Below, piece after piece: positions 22,250 through 34,516 of a DNA stretch of 64,000 bases. The stretch lies in the NCBI RefSeq assembly GCF_011397635.1, contig NC_064762.1:19121479-19185478 (forward strand), in the 5' to 3' direction. Positions within the stretch are counted from its first letter, which is position 1, and each line of letters starts with the position of its first letter. Origin of the DNA: Epinephelus fuscoguttatus. Its lineage: Eukaryota; Chordata; Actinopteri; Perciformes; Serranidae. The notes under the pieces were generated by a model. The model did not search any database. It was not told the origin of the DNA and saw only the letters and a list, made by a program, of their open reading frames with translations. The position numbers and the translations under genes are program-made.

Positions 22250-22985
22250 GAATGGCCACTAGAGGCTAGCTCAAAGAGTGAGTCAATCCTCCCATGTTAA
22301 AATGCCTAACTTAACAGCAGCAGTTGACATGTTTACATCCTGGTACAAAAAAAAAACCAAAAAAACAATTTTGGTCTCAATGTTTATTTCCCCATTCATG
22401 ACAACTGTAGGGAGGGTAAATTTTTTTATGACTCACTTGTCTGTATTTTATTAAAGCTTAAAGTTACCCATAATTAAGGGCGGGCCGCTTTGAGTGACAG
22501 GTGGGTGCTGTCCGTTGACAAGTCACTACCATGGTCACAACATTGGTTAATGAATAACATAATCACAGTGTAACCCCGCAGAGTATAGACGTAGCTGTAG
22601 CCTTTGGTATTTCAGTGTATTCAGTAGTGTAGTTCATGATAGTTCATAGTGAAGTCTTGGTTGCCAAAAAAAGGTCTTGTTCAGTGTTTGGTTGTACTCA
22701 AAGACCCTCTAAGGAGTCATCTGTCCAGTTTTTCCAGTAAGTACATTTTTTTGCCAGCACAAATTAGTGTTAGAAATATCACAGTTAACTATAGTAGTAA
22801 ATGCACCATGCTAACTACGCTAGCAGCTAGTGTTAGGTCAGTTATAGCTCCAAAAATCCAAGATGGCAACAGCCAAAATGCCAAACTCCAATTCTTATTA
22901 TACATCCATGGCCAAACTTGGGGGTTTAAAACCAGAGTCCACAAACCATTGGGTGACTTGTCTATATGTATGACAGTCATGGGTA
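22250..22985 (+). repeat. Dispersed fish repeat, plus orientation
   Basis: Contains blocks I recognise from many fish genomes: TGGCCACTAGAGGCTAGC, GAGTGAGTCAATCC, ATGTTAAAATGCC, CTTAAAGTTACCCATAATTA, GGCCGCTTTGAGTGACAG and, near the end, CAGAGTCCACAAACCATTGG. The middle (about 22540-22800) is poorly conserved and may hold an insertion. Confidence 0.6.
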
Positions 22986-24037
22986 CTGTACTCCAGTGGC
23001 CAAACTGAAGCCCAAAACGTAACCTGGTACAGCTCTCTAATAGAGAACCATTTGTACAAAGCTTAGAATGGAGTAACTAACTGCTTTATTAATTGTAAAT
23101 AAATCTTTGCATTGACTTTATGGAGCAGTTCTGTGTTTCTGTGAGGAGAAAAATTCAAGAACTTGTGATTTCCCACTTTGCTATCTATGGATGGGACGCA
23201 GAAGGGGGAAAAAACCCAAGTAAGAGAGGCCGGGTCAGGCGAGAGAAGTACAGGGACAGAGGGAGGAAGTAAGGGAGGGGGAAGACGACATGCTGTTTTT
23301 ATGTGCGTAGCTTGGGTGAGGGGTTGACTGAGGTTTATTGCCTCCCTTAACACCACTCTGCCCTGTGTGCATACTTGTATTTCCACTGAGGACCAGCTGG
23401 AGTTCTGCACAGAACAAAACAGTAGATTTATGGATTACACTGGGAATATGTAATAGATTTATGGGAGATCTGTATTAACTCAAAATCTTTCTGTGGAGAC
23501 TCAGGTATCAGCTGAACAGTCATCCTTCTGTAACTGAGAATGTGGATTCCTCTTAGTAAGCCACATTAATTTCTGGTATCTAGTCACCGGCCGTAAATCT
23601 TGCGCATACACAGGAAATGACAAATCTGTGTCTTCCTGACTGGTATCTCCCCAGTTAGATCAGAACACTGATTTCTCTGTGGTCTGTTGTCTCCATGTAC
23701 AGTGAAGCACTTTGTAATGTTGTTTTGAAATGCACTTTACTGTACATAATGACTTCAAGTCTATGATTATAAAACTTCAAATCTCAAAAGTGAACTTTTG
23801 CAATATTCAGCATGAATGGAAGAAGAAACTTAGGTCCCTCTCTGAGAGTCTTAATCCGTGGGAGTTAGAAGATAACAAAGACAATATATCAAGCATGTAT
23901 TTTTGTGACATGTTATTCTTACTTTCTTCTGTATTTTCTCCTTTTTTAATGTAAAATACAGGATAATTTTACCTCTGAAAGCCATTTAAAGGAAACAATC
24001 TGACAATGAAAATGTCTCACAACTCATTTCTAAACTG

Positions 24038-25376
24038 AGGCTCTGTCTACACGTATATAGATGATTTTGAAAACTGATATTTTCCTCCATGTTTTGGCCT
24101 CTTGTCCTCACGCAAACTGAATTTTAGTTCACTAAATTGGCCTTTTTTCTTTATAACACCTTCTAAAGTTCAGATTTTTTAAAACTCTGGTTACTTTGTA
24201 TGGGTGGGGACTTGTAAAACTGAGTGTTTGGGAAACAGTGACGTCATAACCTCAATTTGCGCATGCCTATTGTTCCTTTGTTTAATAAGCATGAGCCAGA
24301 AACAATAACAACAATGCTGATAACCTGCTTGGTCAAATGACTACTTTGCATCTTAAACGCTGTATCGCTGCACCACTTCTCAAGGCTGCCCTTAATGTTA
24401 TTTAGTCCACCTTAGCATCTGCGGTTTAAAGTCTGTCAGAAACAACAATTTTGGATCAGGCCTGGTCGAGCCAGCAGATGGCGGGACAATTTTGATAATG
24501 GGGCTGTTGTCAACGTGGAGTTGAAAGAAAACTTTTGCATATCCAGAGCACGGCTTGAGACTTTGAGTGAGCTCATTCATCCATATATCAATGGGGAATC
24601 AATGCTAATGAGATCTCCAGTCAGTTTTGAAAGAGATAGGCTGTTCACTTAAGGCAGATTTATACTTGTGCGTCAGCTCTATGCAGAGCTTATGCCATTG
24701 CCCACGGACCTGTGTCTGTGTCACTCTGCAGTGACACCTCCAAAGCACTAGTTGGCAGTGGGGTTTCTGTGAAATGCTGTAAAGTTTAGTTGATACAAAA
24801 CGCACACAAAACTCACAATAAACATGGCTTAATAGCGATATTTTCAAACACAAGTACACAAATCGGCTTCATTACAACTCACAAGATTCACTGACAAATC
24901 AACTGTCTTACACTAAACATGTTTTCCAAAAAAATACAGCATGCTAACATAATTAGCACAAGCCTATGGCATTTTACATTGTATAAATTAGCCTAGCGAC
25001 TAGCAGCGATTTCCTCTACTCATATGATAAATCACACACAAAAGACTTAAAATGCTATTTTTGTAGAGCCTTTACTATCCTCACAATTTATTGTTTCTTT
25101 GTGTAGTTACCTTTCTGGGGAGGTGCACGTCAGCCTATGGCCGTAGGTACAGCGCTGATTTGAGGCAGAAGTAAAAATCCCACTTTAACATCCTTCGTGA
25201 CAAAGGGAGACTATAGAAGACAGCTAACACTGAAGAGTGTTTTGAGTTGTTTTTGCGTTCTAGTGTATACGGAGATGTTTTGTAAAATGAAAATCATGTG
25301 GACAATATTTTGAAAAAAAAAAATTATATATATATATCAGTTTTTAAAAGTATCTGTTTACGTGTAGACAGAGCCT
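24038..25376. mobile_element. Element with inverted ends AGGCTCTGTCTACACGTA
   Basis: Left AGGCTCTGTCTACACGTA is mirrored by TACGTGTAGACAGAGCCT at 25359-25376. Adjacent ATTTTGAAAACTGATA mirrors TATCAGTTTTTAAAAGT. A second inverted-repeat element seems nested (about 24655-25190: CAGATTTATACTTGTGCGTC and its counterpart near 25160). (TA) run at 25325-25337. No coding frame. Confidence 0.6.
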
Positions 25377-25752
25377 AAACCCCTAACATGTGACAAGAGT
25401 CACAAAGTACACTGCCTTACATACTGTAATCTCTTGGGAGGCAAATTTAAAAGAGTACTTCTTGCTGAGTGACATGCAGGGCTGCCAACGAGCCAAACCG
25501 CCAGCAGTAGAGGTGTTAATATTCAGCATGATGTCATGATTAATGACAGTTGTAAGTGAATTAAAGCCAATACACTGTCCGTCAAGTTATATAACATGTG
25601 CAAGTGCCCTGCAGCACAGTGCCCTTCTCTCAAACTGTCTCCTGTGTTAATGCATCGCACAAGTGTTTATTGGCTCTTCTTTTCTGGTGCGTTCAGTAAC
25701 ATCTTGCAACTGTATGAAGCTGAATGGATCCACACGCATACTCAGTTTTAAA

Positions 25753-25753
<1 letters not shown>

Positions 25754-25799
<46 letters not shown>
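25754..25799 (+). repeat. (AC)23 microsatellite
   Basis: Uninterrupted run. Confidence 0.95.
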
Positions 25800-25801
<2 letters not shown>

Positions 25802-26354
25802 ACTTTTCTTCTGTCCACTTCAGTATTTCCACATGTCATTTATCATTATACGTCCGCTTGATCTACCTTTGCTCTGTGTGTGACCCTGAGGTGTGCCGTC
25901 CCTTTGACCTGCTGTTTCCACAACACAGCCTGCTTAATGCCTCGAGGCTCCATCCAGGTTACGCCCACGGGACTTAGTGTGGCTCCGAGAGGGGTCGACT
26001 CATTTTCTATCTGTCGACGTATGCGGTTTAATGACCTCTCAAACCTTCAATTAACTCCGCTGAAGGTGAGCTATGATCTCATTTAGACAGATTATGGCGA
26101 TAATAGCATTACACATAATCATGTTGGCTAACTAAACAGTAGGCTACAAATCTAGTTTGAGCTCGAGTGTTTGGAACCGGTGACGTGCCCGCTCTTGTTT
26201 GTAGTGTGTGTATTCGTGCGTGTTATGTGTGTGTATGTTTTGAGTTTTGTGGAGTTCACATCTGGGCCGGATTAGTGTCGGGGCCCCGCTGGTGTTCATG
26301 GGGCTCTTCGCTCTAATGGTGCTAAAAACAGATACAGTACACAATCCACACTCT

Positions 26355-26355
<1 letters not shown>

Positions 26356-26389
<34 letters not shown>
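26356..26389 (+). repeat. (AC)17 microsatellite
   Basis: Uninterrupted run. Confidence 0.95.
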
Positions 26390-26390
<1 letters not shown>

Positions 26391-26984
26391 AGACCACAGA
26401 CCACTGATTCTTACCGTATGTCGAACCATGACACACACTTAAAGGACAACTCCTGTTTACTCTGTTTTATTTTCCTAGTTTTGGCCACCTCTCCTGGCTG
26501 TAATACTAACATAACACTCGCCAGGTTAATTTCTGAGACCTGGGAACTCTGACGTGTCTAAAAAGACGTCAGACACAGCAGGAAACGCAATCAGACAGTT
26601 TTTAAACAAACCTCCAAACTTCATTTGAAGAGAAAATTAAGGCGAATCATAAAAGTTTTCAGTTTACTGTAAACATGTGTCTCAGTTTACAGACAGACTT
26701 CGTAGTTCAACTCTGACCCGCCACACCCACTGTAGCTGTGGGATGAGGAATTATCCTGGGTGCGCTCTGTTTCTGTTTACATCCAAACTAATGTGGCTTA
26801 GATAATCCAGTAGTTGACAGATTAGTGGCCCATTTATAGTCAGCATTACATACGTATAAAGACATGGATGAGCCTTTTTTTCACAAAACAAACTAGTAAT
26901 ACGCGGAAGGATTTGATTGAGCTCTTTAGCAGAAATGGTTTGTAAATGTTTGTGCTACTGTTTGTTAGCACACAGTAAATATAA

Positions 26985-27250
26985 TTTGGTCTTTCAACAT
27001 TGGGTTGTGTTGCTAATGTGCTAACTGGCTAACTAGCGTCTTGAATCTGTCTTGTCGGTCATCCAGTTTCCCTTTTTGTATGACGGCTACAGACTACTGC
27101 GGCCTGCTGGTATGGAGAGTTGTTTCCTTTCACACAGGAGCAGAACGTACGTGCTAGTTGGCTATCTGCTGTCGTCTTTGCGATGTGCTTAAGGGCAACT
27201 TTTTGTCTAAGAAAGAGACTCCTTGCGGGGACTCAACAATCAGCCTTTGT
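26985..27250. repeat. Repeat family C, partial copy
   Basis: Matches the interior of 38928-39515: GGTTGTGTTG, CTAACTAGCGTCTTGAATCTGTCTTGTCGGTC, ACAGACTACTGC, CTGCTGGTATGGAGAGTT. Confidence 0.65.
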
Positions 27251-27529
27251 TGACACTAGTTTGATACTGATGTGGTGAGTCTTGACCTTATACTGATAAT
27301 GATGAATGAGGTTCCTTAGATGTTTTATTTTTTAAGATTTACACCAGTTTGACCACTGAGCTTGCTGGTTTACTGAGCTATTAGAGCCAGTAAGAGCACT
27401 CATGAAGTAAACTGGACTTCGTTTCTCTCCAGCTCAGAATCTATAGGTCAGTTTAACTTTCCTGACCTGATCTACCCAGCACCTCTGCACCAAAATGTGT
27501 TTCTGTTTGACCCTGTGTGTGTATTCATT

Positions 27530-27531
<2 letters not shown>

Positions 27532-27572
<41 letters not shown>

Positions 27573-27824
27573 GCGCGCGCCTCATTCTCTGCTGATGTCA
27601 GCACTTCCAGGCCTGTCAGCCCTCTTCCTCCTACACACCAGCTGAGCAGCTGGAGAAAGGGAAGGAGGTGGTGCTGGAGCTTTTTGACACACACATGCGC
27701 TCACACAGTCTATCTGTGTCCCAGAGTGTGTGTGTTTTATATGTATGTTTTAGCACGAGGCGAGAGCCTAACCTTTGCAGAGCAAACACCCAATGGCTGA
27801 CATGCACACACAGACACAGACACA

Positions 27825-27859
<35 letters not shown>
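27532..27859 (+). repeat. Microsatellite pair: (TG)18 (27532-27567) and CA-rich run (27803-27859)
   Basis: Complementary runs separated by about 235 bp. The first ends in a GTGTGCGCGCGC tract. Confidence 0.95.
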
Positions 27860-27861
<2 letters not shown>

Positions 27862-27869
27862 TTACACAA

Positions 27870-29365
27870 AGTGCACAAACACGCACACCTTGGGAGAGTT
27901 TTCTCCCAGCAACAGCGAGCCTCTTCCTCAGCCCCTCTGAGGAGTCACATGACTTCCTGCTTTGAGACAAAAAGGCAGGAGAGCAGCAGTTTGCCTTCAC
28001 TCTCTCCTCTTCCTCTCTTATTCTGACCTCGGTTTGGAAGTGCGTTTCAGAGTTTGTACCAGGACTGCTGTGATCTCCCCTCTCATCTGTTATTATTACA
28101 TCACTTCCTGTGAAAACTGATCCCCTTTGAAATCCTGGTTTCTAGAGCAAAGCTATTGTTTCATGACCGCTTGACCCACTTCACCGCTGTCTGTGCTTGC
28201 ATGTGTTTGTGCGGCCGATATGATTATGCCTGATTACATGTGTGCATCATTGTGTCTGTGTGTGTGCAAACGTGAGCACCCCAGCTTTTGTTTATACAGG
28301 TCTACTTGCGTGTGTGGAGCGTGTTTCTGTTAAGCTTATTAATCATTGCCAAAGGAGATGATGATGACGTAGCCGCTGTGTCACCACTCTGCGGTGTCAG
28401 CTCAAAACTGCACGTCCTCCTCGTCTTCATTCAGCCATTGTTGTGTGTCTGTACGCATTTTTATCTGTTCCCCGGGACTCTGTTCACAATGTACGACTTT
28501 TCATCCACAGGTCTTACAATCACTTCACTCTTAATTTAAACTGAAGCTGCAGTTCCCAGTATGCAGGTTTCATTTTGCAACACTTATTCACAGATTTGAC
28601 TTTCTCTCATACAAAGAAGTTCTAAACTTTCGCAATGTTGAATCAAGAATTAAATCTAAATCTCCCTGCATTGACTCAAACTGCGAGTGACTTAAAACTA
28701 AACCCTGATATCATCTGTGCGTGTGGTTGTCTGACTCTGGACTTAAACTCTAAACAGAGACTTTAAACCACAGCTGTAGGAGGGTACGCTGAGCTGCACA
28801 CAACAGAAGCCCACTTTCCTTTGTGTTTCTCAGCTGCTACTCTTTCCACTTTTTCCTCTTGAATCTCCCTGTTAACGAATAGAAAGGTCTAGTTTTTGGA
28901 TTGTTTGTCTGGTACCTCAGCTCATTTAGGATATTACTGCACAAAAACAAAGTCTTGCACACTGTTTTTTTTTTAATCTGTTTGTCCCTGTCATTAAGAC
29001 TCAGGCAGTTGCTGCCTGTTGAGATGATTTACTGCAGAGAGAGACAAAGCAAGAATGTGACGACTGTCCTGCCAGGACTCCCCATTCTTCTCAGTTATGC
29101 TGCTCTTTAATGCTACTTTGTTTATATCAAAAAAATACTCAGAGGAGAATGACAGGAAGTCTGGGATAGAGAGGACATGCTAGAAGAGTTGTGAGCCAGA
29201 TTGCAATGAATTTTCAAACATGCATCTTTGTCCAAAGGGACCCACCACTCCTTCTCCAAATTTCTCATTCGCCCACTCTTTAGCTTTCTTTCCTCCACTT
29301 TGCTGAGTGTACTGCCAATTACATTCTTCACCACTTGGACGCCAAGCTGTTTCCATCATGAAACA
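27870..29365. other. Intron 1 stretch without recognised elements
   Basis: Unique-looking sequence. Short frames only, no family similarity. Confidence 0.5.
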
Positions 29366-29368
29366 GTG

Positions 29369-29414
29369 CAGTGCTCCTTTTATTTGCTTCATGGAGCAAA
29401 TAAAAGGAGCACTG
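29369..29414. repeat. Perfect 20-bp hairpin at the edge of MITE family A copy 2
   Basis: Arm 29369-29388 (CAGTGCTCCTTTTATTTGCT) is the exact reverse complement of 29395-29414, with a 6-nt loop (29389-29394). The right arm is the left end of the MITE, so a short inverted duplication of the element end occurred. Confidence 0.9.
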
Positions 29415-29939
29415 TGGAGGATTTAGTGGCATCTAGTGGTGAGGATTGCAGATTGCAACCAGCTGAAACTTCTCCCGGTTAGGATTACTTCAGTGTTCAG
29501 TGTTCAGGAGGTTTTCACCAGGAGCTGAATTATCAGCAGAGGTCTCTTCCTCTCCAAAACAAATGATTTAAATTGGTAAAAACACTGAATAAACCAGTTT
29601 CATGTAAAAAAAAAAAAAAAAAAAAAATCAGGGTATTTCCAACGCTGCTCATCACAAAGGAGCTGCTAACTATGGTGGCCAATGCTAAACGCCACCATGG
29701 CTAAGAGCCAGAGTTGGGTTTGTCTGTTCTGAGCCACTGTAGAAACATGGCGATGCAACATGGCAGACTCTATGGAAGAGGACCTGCTCGCTATGTAGAT
29801 ATAAAAAGCTCATTCTAAGGCTACAAAAACACAGAGATTCTTATTTCCAGGTGATTATACACTAATGAAAACACACTTATTATATTATATTACATTTCTG
29901 TCAATATATCCCTCTAACTCCTACACACTGGACCTTTAA
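29402..29939 (-). mobile_element. MITE family A, copy 2
   Basis: Same ends and internal blocks as 10877-11515. It contains a run of 23 A (29607-29629) and reads like GCCACCATGGCTAAGAGCC near its middle, a known feature of this family. Its left end is also one arm of a perfect hairpin (see 29369-29414). Confidence 0.75.
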
Positions 29940-30592
29940 ACTCTATATTCATGTTCACATTTGGAAGGTTACTTTCAGACTGTCTCCTCCGTTCTGTCCT
30001 CGCTGCATGAAGTGAACTTCAACGCCATGGTGACCATGTTGGAATTTCATTAGCCAGGCAGACTGTATATTGTTATCAGGTCTCAGTATTTATTTTGGGC
30101 CTGAGGGCGGCGTGAACTTAAATACCCCCGTGCTATAGGGGGTTATTTGGGGGTATGAGAATATGGGCATCTGGGCCCCTGGTTTACCAGGAGCAGAGAG
30201 GGTTCAGCGGGGACACAAGAGGCCCTCCTCTGCCTTCCTTCATCCTTGTCTTTGTCTCTGCTCTTTCAGGCGCTCACAGCTTAGTGCTCCGCTTCATACA
30301 TGACAATATACACACACATACACCCACACTTACAACCATTCACAGGTCAGGGTGGTATTTCCTTACACCCACTAACATGTTATACACATCCATGAGGATA
30401 CACACACACACACACCAACACACAGACACAGTCAGGTGAACAGTGGCCTCCTTTGAATAAGAGTGTCCCCTCCCCACCACGTCACCTCACCCTCCCTCCA
30501 GTCGAGCTCTTTTCCCCACACGCAGCAGTTTGTATTTATATTACCCCGCTATTAATAGACCACTGGCAACCGCACAGCTACCCCTTCTGTCT

Positions 30593-30594
<2 letters not shown>

Positions 30595-30627
<33 letters not shown>
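30595..30627 (+). repeat. (TG)16 microsatellite
   Basis: Uninterrupted run; a smaller CA-rich patch lies at 30308-30430. Confidence 0.95.
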
Positions 30628-30629
<2 letters not shown>

Positions 30630-30904
30630 TTTTTGCATGCGTAGCCACCAAAAGTATAGTTTGTTTTTCAGCTATCCCTGCTAGTTTTGTTTTGAAGGTT
30701 ACTCATTTTGAGATGCATGAATGTGTGTTGGCATGACAGGAAATGACAGTCTCACAACTAATCGGCTCATCTAAGCTGCAGCTGACGGCATTACCCAGAA
30801 TTACCAGGCAGTGACATCAGCGCACTTCCCCTGACCTCACCTGAGGAAATTAAACAAAACTACGGAGTGGGATGCCGGCATGTAAAGTTAATTGTTAAGG
30901 CACT

Positions 30905-31325
30905 GACACTCCAAGCTGACAGTTGGCTGTTGGTAAATGTCAGGCCGTTGGCACTAGCTGGCCCTGGTGGCTTTTATTCAGCCTATTCAGTATGTTGAAT
31001 TGATATCGGAGATGGCGGAGCTCGTCAGTCAGTGAAATCCCTCTGATTGGCAGTTCAGCTAAGCACACAAGAAGAGACACAGAGGCGAGGTAGCAAAACA
31101 ACCTTCTAAAGTCAAGAGGGCGTGAAATCAAAACAAACTTCTTATATTAGGTACGATCCTTTGTTGTGATGACATGGCGATGATTGATTCGTTTTACTGA
31201 GGCCTCTGCTGTCGGCCCTGAGTCAGAGTGCACCTTATAGGCCGAGACAAAGGCAGTGTGAGGCGACGCAACAGTTGGCCTTCATCGCCACTTGTTCTTT
31301 GATGTTGGTTTGGTGTGTCTGAGTG
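30905..31325. mobile_element. Repeat family C, internally deleted copy
   Basis: Ends CTGACACTCCAAGCTGAC and TTGGTTTGGTGTGTCTG form the inverted termini. Shares CGTCAGTCAGTGAAATC, GATTGGCAGTTCAGCT and GGCCTTCATCGCCACTTG with 38928-39515 but lacks its middle part. Confidence 0.6.
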
Positions 31326-31329
31326 TTTG

Positions 31330-32890
31330 CAGTTACTTTGTGAGATTTTAGAAGCTAGACTGAGTTTTGGGGGGAGGGTAAAGAGGGATGGAGAGAGGGA
31401 TAGAAGGGTGTAGCTATGGCCTGATCTCTTTAATCTACTGTACAGGCTCATGAATGAATCTCTATCATCTGCTTAAACCCTTCTCCCATTCCTCATTTTC
31501 TCCTTTCTCATTATTTGTCTGTCCTCTCCCTTACAGCTGCCTTTTGTGATTATTTCTCCTCCTATTTTGCCCCTTTCTCCTCTTGCTCTGACGTCCTCTC
31601 ATTGCCCCATTTCTGTATTTCCCTGTCATCTCCCACTCTTTTCTCTGCCTCTCTGAAAGGTCCTTTCTAAGTCAACTCGCCGCACAAAAGCTGTATGGTG
31701 GCACTAGCTGGCTGCGGGCCAAAACGCTGCTCTCTGGCTCTTTCTCCCGCTCTGTGTTGGTGAGCAGCAATCACTCAATCTGCCTCTCCTCTCCACCCCG
31801 CTCTCTTCTTTCCACCTCTTCTTTTTTGTTTTTCCTCCTCCACTTTCTTTTCTCTGAGGAGGCAGAGTGGGTAGAAAGTGTGAGATCTCGAATGCTCAAA
31901 TGTTCACTCACAAACACACATACACACACATGCACACTGTGAGGTGGCTGAGGAGCTGTAGGGCTCAGTGCCTCTGAAAGGGGTGTGTCTGGTAATCCTT
32001 TGGAGCTTGTGTGCGAAGGCCTTGTAAACCGGAGAGGGGGGGAAAGGGGAAGAAGAAAGGAAGAGTGGAGGAGAAAAAACTCTGGAGAGAAAGAAAGCGC
32101 TGACAGGCTTTTCAGATGAGCGGGCCTCTTTCCGATAGTAGGCTTAGAATCACAGCTTCCACATGCTAATAAAAAAAAAGGCACACATATGTTCGCACAA
32201 CACACTGACCGCAGAGTGTGTGAACCTTTCATGGAGGACTCACCTCACCTCAAAGCTGATTGACAGCGCTTTGACCCAAACACACACAGTTATGAAAGGC
32301 CTGCTCGTGAATGCTAGTCACGCAACAAGTTCACATCACTACAGACAACGCATCTACAAGGAAGTGAAATAAGAGAAAGAGGGTGAAAGAGGTGACATTA
32401 AGGACAAACAGTAATCAAGGAATAAACCAAGTACAACACAGAACAAGCTGCAGCCCGTGCAAGTGAAGCAGTCCCAGGTGTCCTTTGTGCAAAGTCAGAG
32501 AACAACCCAACTTGTGACTTTAACCACTCTGAACTCACATGCTGACCTCGCCCCAGTCACTACGATGTGGCACGAGCAGTCAGCAGCCGCCGGCCTCAAA
32601 CTGACTGAAATAACCAGAGGAAAAGGGAAGTGGTGGTGTTACATTAGTTGGTCGGTCTGTCCCTAGCTTCTCTGGTCACGAGATAGGGGTGGAAGAAAGA
32701 GCTGAACTGGCTGCGGATTTGACCCTGTGTTGCAACAAAAAACAAACAAAACCAAAAAAAAAAGTTTGATAATATCTGTTTGCCTTAATGTGTGAAATCC
32801 TGTGTCATTTCTTTAACGTATGGTGTACATCTGTGCTAATCCCCAGTGTGTTACATAATGACAAGTGTGTGTTTAAGTTTCAAGGTGTGG
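31330..32890. other. Intron 1 stretch without recognised elements
   Basis: Pyrimidine-rich segment (about 31480-31860, many CTCCT and TTTCTCC runs), then unique sequence. No gene seen. Confidence 0.5.
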
Positions 32891-32898
32891 TCGCAGTC

Positions 32899-32915
32899 TA
32901 TATATATATATATAT
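32899..32915 (+). repeat. (TA)8 microsatellite
   Basis: Short TA run. Confidence 0.9.
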
Positions 32916-32989
32916 TACATGCTCTGCAGGAGTGTGACTGTTTCTATATACTGAACTTTATCCTCTACACTTCTGAGGACTTGCTTGCT

Positions 32990-34048
32990 TGCTTGCCTCT
33001 TGCAGAGAGTTAGATGACTAGATTGATACCACTCTCATATCTGACTGTTCAATATAGAGCTGGAGCCAGCAGCTGGTCAGCTTAGCTTAGCTTAGCATAT
33101 AGAATGGAAACAGCAAGCCGGGCTATGTATGAAGGTAACACAATCTGCCAAGCAGCACAAAGCACAACCAAAGGGCAAAAACAATAAGTTGTGATTTTAT
33201 GGAGGGGTTGTGTGCCATTACACATTCATAAACATTAACTTCTGTGAGAGTCTTTTGGTTGCCTGGTGACCTCAGGATGATGCAGGAAGTAGCTGCCAAG
33301 AAATAGCCAGCTACAGAAACCTCCCATCAAACCTCACATTGGTGTTTTAACACTTTGGTTTTTACAGAGATTTAACAATGAGATATAGGCCTAGTCCACA
33401 CATACACAGGTATATTTGAAAACATAGATTTTTCTCCGTCTTTTGGCCTTTCGACCACACACAAACTATTGTTTAGGTGACTGTAAAACTGTTCAGAAAC
33501 AGTTTCGGGCTTGAGCGCTGTTGTCTCCTTATTGAGGCGGCACAAATGAGGTGACATTTTGTGCGATGGTGGACGTGACCAAAACAGTTCTGCCTCTAAC
33601 CTTGCTATCAAGATGTTAAACATGTTTACACATACATTTACAGTTACTATTGAGGAACAGAGGCATCAGAATGCACAATGGAGGTCACTTCACCAGGTAG
33701 CCAGGTAGAATAGCTTTTCTTCAGGCCTCTGATTGGCCAACTTGTTCTTTTTCTTTATTGTGTGGCTTAAGGGTTAAGATTGAAGTGCTGCCTGTTGATT
33801 TTGCAATATGCTCTTGACAGTGCGTGTGAACAGGAGTGTGAACTAGATAGGTTTTAATGAACTTTATAGATCCTGATAGGTGGATTTTGTTACCTTGGCT
33901 ACCTGTTTCCCTATCCAGTATTTATGCTAAGCTAAGATAACTGGCTGCTGGCTCCAGCTTCATATTGAACAGATTGAATAAAAGTGTATTCTGACCTAAC
34001 TCTCTGCAAGAAAGTAAATGAGTGTTATTTATATGTTGAAATTTTCAG
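32990..34048. mobile_element. Foldback family B, near-complete copy
   Basis: Left arm GCAGAGAGTTAGATGAC ... GAGCTGGAGCCAGCAGCTGG ... TTAGCTTAGCTTAGC is mirrored at the right by CTAAGCTAAGATAACTGG ... GCTGGCTCCAGCTTCATATT ... CTAACTCTCTGCAAG. About 1.06 kb with long inverted arms. A fragment of the family seen at 24038 (TTTGGCCTTTCGACC, CACACAAACT) lies inside at about 33385-33480. Non-coding. Confidence 0.65.
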
Positions 34049-34240
34049 TCACATAAGCAGCAGAAAGCTGAGGCAAGAGGTCCTCATAAACACAGTAGCG
34101 CATACGCAACTGTCTGCATTTCCAGGTATCAAGTGATGACCTCACTGGACCAGCCAGTATGGGACTACTTGACGGCACCAATGCAGACTGTGCTTTCCAT
34201 TGTCTGCATGATCAGACTCTGAGTAAGCTTGTCCACTGTA

Positions 34241-34244
<4 letters not shown>

Positions 34245-34288
<44 letters not shown>

Positions 34289-34464
34289 TGTGTGTGTTTG
34301 TGTGTGTGTATGCATATGCATCTTTTGTTGTTTTTAGCTTAGTTTTCCCAGAGTGCCCTGGAGTAAAAAGCCTGCCGTCTGTCTGGTGCTCTATTCCACA
34401 CTAAGTGGGTCAGTGGCTAGCTGAGTAAGAGGGTAAAGTCAGGCTAAAGTCACCCAGTGCGCAT

Positions 34465-34515
<51 letters not shown>
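34245..34515 (+). repeat. Two TG microsatellites: 34245-34309 (interrupted) and (GT)23 at 34469-34515
   Basis: Both in the same sense, 160 bp apart. Confidence 0.95.

Positions 34516-34516
<1 letters not shown>

Noticed and set aside
31771..32232. 153-codon minus-strand frame
   Set aside because: Low-complexity Ser/Pro/Leu then Arg/Glu-rich translation of pyrimidine-rich DNA. No domain and no splice or start context.
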